Positions 39,691-52,161 of a DNA stretch of 64,000 nt are shown in pieces (positions within the stretch are counted from its first letter, which is position 1; the number at the start of each line of letters is the position of its first letter). The stretch is from Chamaecrista fasciculata (taxonomy: Eukaryota > Streptophyta > Magnoliopsida > Fabales > Fabaceae). The translations under genes and the position numbers were made by a program. Location: NCBI GenBank assembly GCA_003254925.1, contig QANZ01026731.1, positions 1 through 64,000 on the forward strand, given 5' to 3'. The notes beneath the pieces are model-generated. The model saw nothing but the letters and a program-made list of their open reading frames with translations. It was not told the DNA's origin and made no database searches.

Positions 39691-40935
39691 GAAGATGGAT
39701 GTCGCACCTGAAATGCAACGCGCACGGCGCGAAAAGATGAGTTAAAACGAGTTTCGAAGACATTTCGCAAACATTTTCAAAAACAACGTTTTGACAGGGT
39801 CACTAAAATTTTTAATGAAAACTTTAAAAAACCTTTCAAAAATAATTTTGCGAACTGGTCTTTAAATCAGAGTTGGGTTCGGGAGTTAGTACGTGAGGGG
39901 AAGGTGTTAGGCACCCCACAACGTCTAATTACCAAATTGTGCAGTTTAATTACGTGTGCCAATAAATACCCTTAAACAAACACATGCAAAGCGCAAGAAG
40001 TTTGGATGATTGGACTTGACCAAGGAACTGACTCCAAGGGCTTACGTACCCCTTAAGGGGATCAAAGTCCACGTAGTTCGTCATTTTGTAGAAATTTGGG
40101 TGATTGGACTTGACCAAGGAACTGACTCCAAGGGCCTACGTACCCCTTATAGGGATCAAAGTCCATGTAGTTTGTCTAGAAAATAGTGTGAGTTGGTTCA
40201 ATTTTAGTTAGAGTGAATGAAAATGAGATTAGTTGGTTGATTTGATTTTATTGTGAAATCCCAAGTTTTATCATTTCTTTCTCTCATGTTTTTTTTTTCA
40301 AGATTTTTTTTTAAAAAAAGTTTAATTCTAAGTGATATCATCTAAAAACATATTTTTGTATTTTTTGAAAATATAATTTGGAATGAAAATATATATATTT
40401 TTATGATCATGAAATATTTATAAAAAGCTAGAAATCCTAAGAAGAGAGGAAACTAATTTTCAAATTTTAGGATAAAACTTTGGGTCGTTGGAACCCAAAT
40501 TCGTCACACAAATTCACAATAAAATCACACAAATGCGAAATTTAAACATGCAATGTAAATCCTAACATGATTAGTTACTAAAAGAAAAATGATTTAATAT
40601 AGTAGAGCAATTAAAATAGAAAGTATAAAATAAATAAAAAAAAACTTGAAAATCAAATAAAGTTAAATTAAATTGAAAACAAAATATAAATAAAATAAAA
40701 TAAAAAAATACGATAATATTTACAAATATAAGGAAACCAACAATAAGAAAACAATATAAGAAAATAAATAAAATATTATAAGTAAAAAGAAAAGAAACAT
40801 TAAAAAAAAATAAAGAAAAGAAATATAAAATAAAACAAGATAATATAAATGAAATGAAAAAACAAGTAAAACAAAATAAGCAAAAAAAATAAGATAAAAT
40901 AAAATAAAGAAGGACAACAAAAATAAAAAAAGAAT

Positions 40936-40973
<38 letters not shown>

Positions 40974-42200
40974 CAAAAGAAAAAACTGAAATGCAGAAAA
41001 AGGTGGGAAAGAGAAAGAGTAAGCGGAGAAGAAGGAAGAGGCTAGAAAAAATGCTGAAATCGTATTTTAACCCCCCAACATACTTTCCTTTATTTCATCT
41101 AGCTTCCTTAACCTTTTCTGAAGGGACTAAAATAAATTTTTAGAAGACTTCCTTGGATAAGTTTCTGAGTTTCATCTCTAGACCAGATGAAGCCAGGAAA
41201 AAATTACAGATTAGACCAGAAACCTTCAAATTTTCTTTATTTTAGTCCCTAACTCACAAAAAAAGTTTGCAAAATATTTCAGAACTCTTCCAAAAATGTC
41301 TATTTAGTCCCTAAACCATGAATATTCCAGAAGAGGGACCAAAAAAAGCAAGAAAATGCAAGAAAGAAAAAACACAGGGACTAAACTGAAAAAACGTAGA
41401 AACTTTAACACCCGCCGGAAACCTCAAGGAACCTCAAGAAGACTTCAACCCTCACTCAAATCGGATTCAAAACGAGCTCTAAAGCTTCAAGATTCAATTT
41501 TTTGAAAAACTTGTCGTTTTCTCTCTATGTTTCCTCTCTCTCCGGCTTCTTGCTGCCTCTGAGTTTTTCGTCCCACATATACATGTATATATAGAAGAAG
41601 CAAACAAAACCATTGCATCAATTGTCATGCCTTCCAACTCTCGAAGCTAAGAGGGGAAAGTTTCAGACCATCTTAGGTCTCTAGGGAGGAGGATCCATAT
41701 CAACTTGTGAAAGCATTCATGTGTGATTTAACTCATCTCCCTGCACGCTTTCCTTTCTCGTTTTTTCCTTCTCTCAACTTTGTGCTTCAAACTTTAATTT
41801 TTCCTTAAAGATATGAAACTCATGCCAACTCCCCTTTTTATTCTTTTCTCTTATTAAAGATAGGATTTAGGTTAAGATTATGTGTAGTATTGGCCATAGT
41901 TTAGATCTTTGGGTTTAAGTGATATATGAGATTTTATTTTGTTTTTTATTTAAATTGGGTCATGAAGATATGCTTGGAAAATGAAAATATTTGTTTAAAA
42001 TGAATGAGAATGAGTTTTTTATCATTTTTTTTATTATTTGTTTTTGTTGTTTTTTTTTAAAAAAAAGATAGTAACGCTCGATCCCAAAATTTTGATTTAG
42101 GTTTTTAGACCAGTCAAAATATAGTGTTTACGATGGATGATTCATGTCGAAGGAAAATAAAATCTAATTTGATAGCTCGACGAAACACGCACGTCACTAT
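39690..42200. repeat. Large repeat-like block of unknown class
   Basis: This segment reads unlike its flanks. It opens with GATGTCGCACCTGAAATGC and GGGAAGGTGTTAGGCACCCC. It contains two tandem copies of about 94 bp (about 39998-40175, core GATTGGACTTGACCAAGG). It then passes through an A-rich tract ending in an AT microsatellite near 40940, and ends with a motif-rich stretch around 42070-42200. Phrases such as GAAGGTGTTAGGCACCCC are familiar from dispersed plant repeats. I found no termini or coding domains, so class and borders are open. Confidence 0.45.
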
Positions 42201-42299
42201 ATTCGTTTTGGAAGTATAGGATATGCACAGAAATGAAACAATATATCATAGCCCTTATTCAGATAAGTATGATACAAGTCTCAGATCAAGGGATATATT

Positions 42300-42724
42300 C
42301 AAATTAGTAGGAGAAGAAGAAACTCCATAAATGTGTTATATGCTAATAACAAGATAGAGAAGACACTCAAATAAAACTGATATTCATTGATGATTTTGAT
42401 ACATGAGCAGAAAATAGGGACTAAAAGATAACAAGAGGAAGAGAAAGAAAGAGAAGCAAGAAGAGAGAGAGAAGCATAATCAGGGAGAAGGAGAGAGAAT
42501 CTAGAGAGAGAGAATTTTCTAACAATATTCCTACCCAATTCCCCTCTTCACATGCCTATTTAACCACATTCCATAACACACTTTACATGGGTCACATGGC
42601 CTCCAATTCTTCACACATCTTATTCCATATTCATCAACCCAATCCATTTGCTCATTGGGCCTTATTAGTCCATAATCATCCATGACAAAATGTTACATCA
42701 TTGATCAATCTCTCACACTCCAAC
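42300..42724 (-). mobile_element. Possible LTR-like fragment
   Basis: On the minus strand the segment starts TGTTGGAGTGTGAGAGATTG and contains a weak TATA-like GTTAAATAGG. It then has a CT-rich leader and a TCAATGAATATCAG stretch like an R/U5 region, as in Copia LTRs. I could not find a matching target-site duplication or a clear CA end, so this is a suggestion only. Confidence 0.3.
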
Positions 42725-42981
42725 ATTTTCCCATGCGATAATCAACAATTAATTATATTAGCTATATATTTAGCTTTCATTTTCAGCCAGGTCCCTTGAT
42801 AGTTAACCCTACCTCTTCATTTCTTCATTATTCAACCCTTGGAGAACTCATTTCAAACTTGTGAGTTAATTAGAGCTTAGAACCACACAACATTTTCATA
42901 ATCAACAGTATGTACAAAATAGAAGAAAATTAATGAAACGTAAATGCTAACAACAAGTATATGCATAAATAAAAGAGAAAA

Positions 42982-43095
42982 TTACGCGTAGGTGGCGAGG
43001 AGAGGCGTGATGAAGAGCGTGGCGCTGATCCAATTCTCAGAAATCTTGTGTTGGATCTTGGCGGGAAGGTCCTTCCACATGCCTCCAAACTTCAT
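42982..43095 (-). pseudogene. Orphan exon of cytochrome bc1 complex subunit 8 (QCR8)
   Basis: The minus strand reads 37 residues with FGGMWKDLPAKIQHKISENW followed by ISATLFITPLLATYA. This closely matches the middle of plant QCR8 (ubiquinone-binding subunit of complex III, about 72 residues). The start of the protein (MGK...SPFQQK) and its end (...EKEKLEHR) are not found within about 1 kb on either side. After the last shared codons the sequence continues GCGTAATTTT, so it breaks at a donor-like GTAATT. This suggests a genomic exon copy, not a processed mRNA copy. The reading frame is still open and GC-rich against AT-rich surroundings. Confidence 0.75.
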
Positions 43096-44300
43096 TTATA
43101 TCAAATTAGTTCTATATATTTTTATAATTTGTTAAATTAATTTAAAAGATATTGAATGAAGTCATATTTCAATCTTTTTAAATTAAAATGTGATGAATCT
43201 AAAGTTAAAACGTTCTTTTATAAAGTACTTTAGGGTCATAAAAAAACGGTTAAATCGAATTTAAAAAATAAATAACTTATTTTAGGCCAATCAAATAAAA
43301 TATAAAAAACTAATTTGAAGTTTTACAATCTCTGAACCAAAAAAAAAAATATTTACAATCCAATTTTATCAAATGTTCCCCAAGGGACTGTTTGACTTTT
43401 ACAATCGACATATATATATACTAGGGATTTTGCGTGTCCGTATGTAAAATAAATGAGAGTTCACCAAAAAAATGAGGGACTAAATCGTTAACTCAGTAAA
43501 AAAAAAATGGATCAAATAATAATTTTCCTCTTATTATTGATTTTGTACTATAGTTTTAAAATGTGGACGACCAGAAATGGGTGGACCCATATAATATTAT
43601 ATATATATATTCACTTAAAAAATTTAGAATGCAAAAAAAAAATTCCGTAATTTTTTTTTAATTTAAAAATAGAAAAAAATAATTTTATTAAAAAACATAT
43701 TTCTTTACTATTTTATGATTATTGTTGTATTTTATATTACTTTAAGTTAAAAATTAATTATTTTTGTAATTAATAATAAAAATTAAAAAAGCTTTTTGAA
43801 AAAAAAATTATTTCAGAAGAATATTTAAAAATAATCGTTCTGTCACTTTTAAATGTTGAGACTTGAGAGTCTACTCTTTTGCATATTATTCAAAGTCTAT
43901 TTTTTTTTTTATTTTAGCCTTATTCAGCCATCGTAAATGATTTAAGAATAAAATAATTGTCTTTAATCAGACAAGACTTTGTGTTTTTAGTGACGACAGC
44001 GATCGAAATTAAATGTGTCAAAAGGACATAATTAGGAAACGACGAGCAATGAATGGATTGAAATTTGGAAGGAACGGTGCATGAGACACGAAACGGTTGT
44101 CGTTTAAGAGTCTGGTCAACATTGTTCTGTCAGACTGTCACTTCATTCCAAGTTCAAAGAAACGACTCGCCAAGGAACGCTTATCGCTTCGCTTGGGATT
44201 ATCCTAGTCAGACTTCAGAAGAGAATGAGCTGTCAGTGGCGATATCGTAATTATTGAACGACTCAGTGGCATTTTCCCAACTCTTAGTACTCACCTTCCC
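43096..44300. other. Intergenic, no gene seen
   Basis: AT-rich up to about 43970, then less so towards the leader of the pyroglutamyl-peptidase gene. No recognised gene or element. Confidence 0.5.
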
Positions 44301-44475
44301 CATTCAAGAAGTGCCGAAGAACGCAACGGATGATGCGATGCTTTTCCTCTCTTCTTTCTTCTTGTTCGTCTTCTCTTCCATTCTTTGATAATTAAAAGCC
44401 TCTCTCTCTATCTCTCTATTCTTCTTTTATCTATCTACCTCTCTTCCAACTCGCAACACTAGCGTCAATTTCCTA
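44300..44475 (+). other. Probable 5-prime UTR exon of the pyroglutamyl-peptidase gene
   Basis: A CT-rich leader (CTCTCTCTATCTCTC) ends at TTTCCTAG followed by GTATTC at 44476. An acceptor GGGTCTTTGCAG ends at 45194, 76 bases before the start codon. This implies a UTR intron of about 0.7 kb. The transcription start is not determined. Confidence 0.5.
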
Positions 44476-45270
44476 GGTATTCCACTCTTGCTTTCTTCTC
44501 TATTTTACTTTCTGTCTCGTGTATTTCATTTCCCACTCATCGTTCTTGATTGTGCTTGTTCAAATTATTCCGTCCAATTCGTTGATTGGGTTTTCATTGA
44601 TATCGGTGGTTGAGAACCGAGGCTTTTGTTATCCTTTTCTCAACGAGAAGGCGTCTTTCACTTTGACTTTATGATTCGAACGCTAGCTTAACTTATTATG
44701 ACTTGATCACCCAAAATCAATGATTGTTGTCTTGTTGGTTTTCAATTTCTGTGCCTACGCTTATGCTAATCAGCATGTTTGACATCTTTTAACATTGTTC
44801 CTACGTTGATCTCAAATGATAACTTAGCACCTCGACTGAGGACACTACTAGCATGCGATACCTCTCCAAGTTTTGCTTAGTTGAGGTGCTTCAAATCAGT
44901 TAACCCGTTCCTAGCAAAGATCAATTGAAGGCATTTTTACTGTATTCAGTTGGTCTGACTGATGATTGACACATAAGCGTATGGTCAATCGTAGCAAAGG
45001 GTAATGGAGTAGTACTATTGCTTCTTGTTAGTTGTTACTGGTTGCTCATTGCTTAATGCAGCTATAAAAATATGTCAAGTGTGGTTGGCTGAGTTCCTGT
45101 TTGTATGATAAATGCTTAAGAGGAATATAGACTTCTATGCCATAATTTATAATGGATATAGTTTGATACAAATTGTTTTTTCGGGGTCTTTGCAGTGGCT
45201 GACACAAACACGGGCTACTCAATAGGTTATATCGAAAATTGGGAACTGCATCCGCATTCAGAACGAAGAA

Positions 45271-47213
45271 ATGGGATCTGAAGGGCCAAAGGACGTCACT
45301 ATTCATGTAACTGGATTTAAAAAGTTTCAAGGCGTTGCAGATAATCCTACAGAGACTATTGTTAATAATCTAAAGGATTATGTGGAAAGGAGAGGTCTTC
45401 CTGCTGGAGTTACTCTTGGGAGCTGCACTGTACTTGAGGCGGCTGGGGCAGGTGGACTTAATCAGCTTCAGCAGACGTTGGAATCTGGTATTTCAAAAAC
45501 AAATCCTGGGAGCAATGCACAAGTTGTATGGGTTAGTGTTCTTCATTCATTTTCTCATTATATTTGAATGACTGCTCTGCATTTGCTACCAGGCATTGTA
45601 GCACATTGTAGTGTTGATTGCTTGAGTCTTTTCGTCTTGTTATCCCTTAATATTTATTATTGGTTTTTTTTTTTTTGGAGGATAACTTATTGCCTAGTCC
45701 TCACTAAGTTTTAAAATTTTATAATATTTTTTACAATGGTTTTCTTTTGGTCATTTTTTCTTTTTGGTTTATTTCCTTCTTTGTTTTGGTGAAGTTATAT
45801 TCTTCTGTTTGTTATATGTATCTGGACAATCTTACTATGCCAGTGAAAACATTTAACTCTACTTCATAAGGTCGTTTGTCTATGTCCGTGGAAAAACAAT
45901 TTTCAGTAGACATTTGAGTAAAAGATAGAGTTATGCAGAAATTTGTATTGACATTACTGTTCTGTATTTTCTGGTTTGGTTTAATAGAATAACTTTTCCT
46001 GCATTTGTGCTTCAGCTTCACTTGGGGGTGAATAGTGGGGCTCTAAAGTTTGCTGTTGAGCGGCAGGCTGTAAATGAAGCCACTTTCCGCTGTCCAGATG
46101 AAGATGGATGGCAACCTCAGGTGAATCATGGCTTTGCTGCTTCTTTAATTGTAAAAGCGAAGTTTTTCCCTCATATTTTGTAGAAATACCTAAAGTTTTA
46201 TTCGATTTCCTCTGCCTAACACTTCTGCTCTGTTTTCTTTATTTTCCAGCAAGTACCAATTGTACATGAGGAAGGAGGGATTTCCCGAATAAGAGAGGTA
46301 TCTTGTATTCTATTGTCAAATTGCATCATCTGAAACATATCTTGTAAATAGTATGTTATTGGACATATGGTTGTGATAGAGCTCTGGGATTGTGTCCTTC
46401 TACTATTTTAACAACTTATCCATGCTTTCACAGAGATTAATATTGTTTATTCTCAATGCTCGAAAATATTAAGATTATTTTGTTCTTGTCAGATCTAGAC
46501 TGAAGAAAACTTGTCTTACTTGGAGATGTTTCATTTCAGGAAGGAATATCCTTACCCAGCTTATCCTTCTTGGCTACTGAAAAGTTAGAAAGTAAACATG
46601 AATAAGAAGGGAAAAGAACATCAAGCACTTGAAAACTTATTTTCACAATTTTGTTTCCTAGATCTGATGTTTACATATTAATTTCACTATTGTTGCCTGA
46701 ATACCTTAAACTAATGCGAACAAGCAAAATGAATAACCTTTATTCCAGGATTTCTCCTCTATCGTGATCCTGGGGAAAGGGTTGTGTGGTAATATTTGTT
46801 TAATATCTGTGATTTAATATTTGGAAAAACTGGGTACTTGAACTGAACGCTTTGTAAACAGAATGAAAGAATTTAATACTCTCATGATAATGTAAGAACT
46901 AGCAGAGATATCTATTCAGTTAGCTACCATATCTTATCTTTCTTTCCCTAACTTGGTTCCTTTTCTGTTGAAGACGACTTTGTCGGTTGAGGCAATTGTC
47001 AAATTCTTAAAGAAGGGGAGTTATGATGTGACTATGTCGGACGATGCAGGGCGCTTTGTTTGCAACTATGTTTATTACAACTCGCTCCGATTCGCAGAAC
47101 AGCATGGTAACAGATCTTTGTTTGTCCATGTCCCTCTTTTTTCCAGAATTGATGAAGAAACCCAGATGCGATTTACAGCCTCTCTTTTGGATGCCATTGC
47201 TTCTGCATCATAA
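45271..47213 (+). CDS. Pyroglutamyl-peptidase I (peptidase C15)
   Basis: Exons 45271-45531, 46016-46120, 46250-46297 and 46974-47213 encode 217 residues, as usual for plants. The enzyme removes an N-terminal pyroglutamate from peptides and is expected in the cytosol. The fold begins VTIHVTGFKKFQGVADNPTE. The catalytic triad is visible: Glu102 in VERQAVNEA, Cys168 in SDDAGRFVCNYVYYNSL, and His190 in LFVHVPLF. The start codon lies at the beginning of the conserved N-terminus after a likely UTR intron. Nothing is missing. Its neighbours are unrelated in function. Confidence 0.95.
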
Positions 47214-48030
47214 TGTGCTCGTGCATTTTATATGTGATGCTGTCTCGATGTCAACAATTTGTATAATAATTTACAAATGAACTAATATATTGTTGTTTGT
47301 TGCTGTCTTTTTGGGTGAGAGATGACTGCGTTTACCATCAAAGGCAAGTCATTAAAGTTAAAGACTTTATTACTTCATAAACTGCATAAGTTTCTGGTAA
47401 TTGCTCATATTATTTGTCACCAAATGTTTTTCTTCATTTTCTTCTAATGTCTTAATGTGTGATGTAAATACCGTTTATCATATTAATTCATGTCTTTGTT
47501 GTTGTATAAAAATAAATCTAGTCTTTTTGCATGGATATAAGTTATTTTTACCGATAAAAAATAAATTAAGAAAGAGGCAAGTATTAAACAAAATTTCTGC
47601 CGCCAATGTTATTTTATTTTTTTTGAAAAGAGTAATAAATTTTTCATTAAAAAATGTAATAAAAAGGAGTTCTTTTCACAACATAAAAAAAGTAAATGGT
47701 CTTTTTTTTGGTAGGTAAAGTAAATGGTCTTTTATAAGTATTTGTACTTCAAATAAAAAAATTTCTGTATGATAACTAAAATTTAAGAAAATTGTGTGTA
47801 TTTTGAGTTATAATATACTGTGAGATGAGACGATGGTCAGAAAATTGTTGGGAGTGAATCCTCTCCCTTTTATATTCTCTCCCTTTCTCTCCCTTTACTC
47901 TAATTTTATCCATTAAAAGCATCTAATGGTATGAGATGATGCCACGTCACTCATAATCCCGTATTTTCTTTTAACTGAAGCTTAAAATCCACCGTGTACA
48001 GTTTACACCCACACATGTTTTTTTTTTTTT
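47214..48030. other. Intergenic up to the assembly gap
   Basis: The 3-prime UTR side of the peptidase gene, then AT-rich sequence ending in a run of T at the gap edge. No gene seen. Confidence 0.5.
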
Positions 48031-48998
48031 NNNNNNNNNNNNNNNNNNNNNNNNNNNNNNNNNNNNNNNNNNNNNNNNNNNNNNNNNNNNNNNNNNNNNN
48101 NNNNNNNNNNNNNNNNNNNNNNNNNNNNNNNNNNNNNNNNNNNNNNNNNNNNNNNNNNNNNNNNNNNNNNNNNNNNNNNNNNNNNNNNNNNNNNNNNNNN
48201 NNNNNNNNNNNNNNNNNNNNNNNNNNNNNNNNNNNNNNNNNNNNNNNNNNNNNNNNNNNNNNNNNNNNNNNNNNNNNNNNNNNNNNNNNNNNNNNNNNNN
48301 NNNNNNNNNNNNNNNNNNNNNNNNNNNNNNNNNNNNNNNNNNNNNNNNNNNNNNNNNNNNNNNNNNNNNNNNNNNNNNNNNNNNNNNNNNNNNNNNNNNN
48401 NNNNNNNNNNNNNNNNNNNNNNNNNNNNNNNNNNNNNNNNNNNNNNNNNNNNNNNNNNNNNNNNNNNNNNNNNNNNNNNNNNNNNNNNNNNNNNNNNNNN
48501 NNNNNNNNNNNNNNNNNNNNNNNNNNNNNNNNNNNNNNNNNNNNNNNNNNNNNNNNNNNNNNNNNNNNNNNNNNNNNNNNNNNNNNNNNNNNNNNNNNNN
48601 NNNNNNNNNNNNNNNNNNNNNNNNNNNNNNNNNNNNNNNNNNNNNNNNNNNNNNNNNNNNNNNNNNNNNNNNNNNNNNNNNNNNNNNNNNNNNNNNNNNN
48701 NNNNNNNNNNNNNNNNNNNNNNNNNNNNNNNNNNNNNNNNNNNNNNNNNNNNNNNNNNNNNNNNNNNNNNNNNNNNNNNNNNNNNNNNNNNNNNNNNNNN
48801 NNNNNNNNNNNNNNNNNNNNNNNNNNNNNNNNNNNNNNNNNNNNNNNNNNNNNNNNNNNNNNNNNNNNNNNNNNNNNNNNNNNNNNNNNNNNNNNNNNNN
48901 NNNNNNNNNNNNNNNNNNNNNNNNNNNNNNNNNNNNNNNNNNNNNNNNNNNNNNNNNNNNNNNNNNNNNNNNNNNNNNNNNNNNNNNNNNNNNNNNNN
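48031..48998. other. Assembly gap of 968 unknown bases
   Basis: All bases are N. The gap is bordered by poly-T on the left and poly-A on the right, so homopolymers or an inverted repeat may have stopped assembly. Long open frames running across it are artefacts. Confidence 0.99.
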
Positions 48999-49009
48999 AA
49001 AAAAAAAAA

Positions 49010-49172
49010 ACCAAAAAATATTTGGTGTAGACACCATTAGGGAGGGAACCTGAGTTCGATCCACATTGTTGGGTCCAACCGTTTCGTCTCTGAGGCCTAA
49101 ATGAGATTAATTTTCGTTTAGACCGTTACACCAATAGGTGAAGGAAACCCATTGTTTAAAAAAAAAAAAAGA
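49010..49172 (+). mobile_element. SINE-like 3-prime portion
   Basis: After the gap edge, GGTGTAGACACC is followed by a B-box match GAGTTCGATCC at about 49052. The segment ends in a 12-base A run near 49160. A tRNA-type internal promoter plus an A-tail fits a plant SINE. The 5-prime boundary is unclear because of the gap, and I did not find a target duplication. Confidence 0.4.
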
Positions 49173-50103
49173 AATGCAGATATATGGTTTCTACTTTCTA
49201 AATTCTGTATACTCATAACATCTATTATTTAAATAGGTCTAATTTTGTTTTTTAGCTATTGGTCATATGAAATTTAAGAGGCTATGGTAGGACTAGCCGA
49301 CTAGGGAGGGTATCAGTTAAAATTAGATACAAGGGACCAGTGAGATAGGACAATGCAGTCCATAAATAGAATTAGATTTTAATAAACAAATTACAACCTA
49401 ATAATCACTCACTTCTACTAAATTATGTTGCTTGGGTTCGTCTCTCTTCACAAAGTGACAAATAAACCTATATGTTCTGCATAATAACAGTTTATGTATG
49501 TGCCTGCAAGACATTGACATTATTGTCCAAAGCACCATATAATAGAAAACTGGGGACCAACTTTCATGGACTATTTTAGTGAAAAAAATTGAAAATTTTT
49601 GCCAATTTTTTTTTAAAAATTAATGCTTGTCTTGTGGCCATATATAGAGGCTCCTAAATATTAAGCTTTTCTACTAGCATGTCGCACATATATACAGAAA
49701 TTCTTGTTTTGAGAAACGTTTCTGCAAGATGTTGTAAGTTCTGTCAGTATAAATTTAGGGAAGAATCGTCTAATAACATAATTTATTTTAACCAATTTTG
49801 TCATACTGAATTTATTATACCACTTTCACTACTGTCTTGTTCTGATAACTAGTATATAAGTTATGTCTGTTTGTTTTTGTACAATCTGTTCATATTCTGA
49901 TTCTCCTTGTTGTGCACTGATGTGAAATGCTAATTTAGCCTACTTAGGTTGTCTATTTCTCTGAGAAAATCATATATCTATTAAAGTAAAATCACACTAA
50001 GAAATATTGATGTCAAAACTAAGAGTTCTCATCATGCCCTTATAATCTCATTTTTCATTTAAACATGTTAAGAATTCTTAACTTACATTTTCTTGTAGTG
50101 ATT

Positions 50104-50245
50104 TTATCTAAGAATTATATTCTCCACACATACACATGGGATTGTAGCATCCAACAAGGTGATGATAATATGTTGTCCTTCCTTATTGTTGTATCTAAGA
50201 ATTATATTCTCCACACATAGACACAACAATAAGGACAACATATTC
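50104..50245. repeat. Nested direct and inverted repeat
   Basis: ATCTAAGAATTATATTCTCC with CACACATA after it occurs at about 50107 and 50193. Between and after the copies, AATATGTTGTCC...TTATTGTTGT (about 50167-50192) is mirrored by ACAACAATAAGGACAACATATT (about 50222-50243), so this part can form a hairpin. Confidence 0.75.
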
Positions 50246-51195
50246 ATATTCCATTTCTGGAAATAAGGGTCCACATCAGAGCACAAGTCCTTGTTAGTTA
50301 TATATGCATATCAGTTATCTAATAAGTGTCTGTTGTAACTTCATATCTTCTTCTTAGTTTAGACATATCTTGTATACAGACTCAAATAAATTGAGTACCA
50401 TATTTATAGAAGATGAAGAGATTTCACTGAACAGTATGATTTAGACACAACTTATTCATGTGCAGACACAACTTACATATAAGCACGTACATCAATTTAT
50501 AATTCCTCAGGAAAACTTATTTTTGAGTATATATGACCTAAAAATGATATTGTGAGCTATGGGGACCATATATATATATATGTATGTATGCATAGTCTTC
50601 AGACCACTAAGCTCAGCATCGTCCAGCTATGTGGGAAAGCAAAGAATCATGAGCTAACTGAACTTAAATGAAACAGAACCAAATTCTAAATGGTTATGGA
50701 TCCCACATGTTTGAACCAGAAAAGTAATAATGCTCATAAGTCATGACCAGAATCTGACACCTGGCATAGCCAAATAACATGCCTGCTTTATCTTGTTATC
50801 TCTAACTTTTGGTTCTTGTTGGCTTTCATTAACATGCCACTTGTAAAGCTTATGGTCCCCTGCACTTTTCTTTATTACATTTATAAATTCACTCACAACC
50901 AAGCGTTATTTCTAAGATACACACACATACACACATACATGATTTAAATGCATTGTTGGTTGTACCAAGAAGCATGAGTAAATTGACATTCTAGTACTTA
51001 TATTATATAGGTGTTGTCATTTTAGTCCTTTTTTTTAATGTTTATTGACACATGCCCCCGCGCGTGCGCGCACACACACATATATATATATATATATATG
51101 GCACTATCATATTAGTTGGTTTAGTCCCAAGCGTTATATCTAAGATACATATATATATATGATTTAAATACATTATTGTTTGTAACTAGAAGCAT

Positions 51196-51460
51196 GAGTA
51201 AACTGACATCTAGTAGCTATATTATATGGGTGTTGTCATTTTAGTTCATGACTTTTTTAAATGTTTGATTTAGTCCTTGAAAATTGATGGCTTGTTAGTC
51301 TCTCTATGAACACCCTAACAGTGTACAACTCAATCCTTAGCTAGAGGGACTAAGTCGTAAAGAGTTATGAATTTTCGAGAATTAAATTGAACATTTCAAA
51401 ATTTTGAGGACTAAAATAACAGTGTCCAAATAATCTGTGGGCATAATTGATAGTTTACTC
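51196..51460. mobile_element. Foldback MITE-like element with a duplicated left arm
   Basis: The left end GAGTAAACTGACATCTAG and the reverse-complemented right end GAGTAAACTATCAATTATG open diverged arms with TTTTAGTCC and AATGTTYGATTTA motifs. A related left arm plus its upstream flank occurs once more at about 50902-51050. No clear target duplication was found, so the superfamily is unsure. Confidence 0.5.
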
Positions 51461-52161
51461 AAAGAAACATGATGTGAACTGATTGATTGATGTTTTGTAA
51501 GTGTGAGGACACTGACAATCAATTAATATCTTTAGTTTAAGCAGCATCTAATTAGTTCACATATGATGATATGCATCATGCATGCATACATACACACACA
51601 TGTATATATATATATATCATGCTTGTTATTGTGTCCTGCAGAATTTGGAAGATTTTGTTATGAATGGAAGCTCTGATTGAATGAAGTGACACAATGAATG
51701 AACATTCCATAGTAGTAAAAACCAAAAGGGCACATGAATATGTACGTTGTCTGTTGTGTGAATGAATGAATTATGTGAATGTGTTATATACTGTTATATA
51801 TTTGTTTGCCGTAAGATAAGGGTAGTGTCTGATGTCCTTGCAATTATAGGCCAAGAAGGAACAGATAAAGCTTCTAATCCTCCAAACAAATAATTGATCA
51901 AATCAACAACCTTAGGCTCTCAAACCAATCCGTGAATATCATATTGTATGTGTGTGTGACATTTATTTTCTTCTGAATTGAAATTTGAAGGCCATGAAGG
52001 ATACGGACAAAAAAGATGGAGGCCAATACACTTCTGTCTTTTGTCTGTCTCATTAAATTTAGAATTAAAAAAAAAAGATTAAAGATGGTGAAGATAGATA
52101 TGAAAATAGGTCTTTTTCCAACTGAAATTTCACATGCACATAGCTGCCGTCCACAAACTAT

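Larger units (their letters stand above)
49173..52158. other. Intergenic with duplicated and foldback segments
   Basis: AT-rich. It contains the nested direct and inverted repeat at 50104-50245, the duplicated block at 50902-51262 and a foldback at 51196-51460. Purine-pyrimidine runs (CGCGTGCGCGCACACACATATATA) lie near 51060. No gene recognised. Confidence 0.5.

Noticed and set aside
42513-42729. TTTTC flanks as a target duplication of a short element
   Set aside because: The inner ends do not match TG...CA or each other, so the 5-base match is likely chance.
47971-49064. Open frames of about 350 codons on both strands
   Set aside because: They consist almost wholly of unknown bases in the assembly gap.
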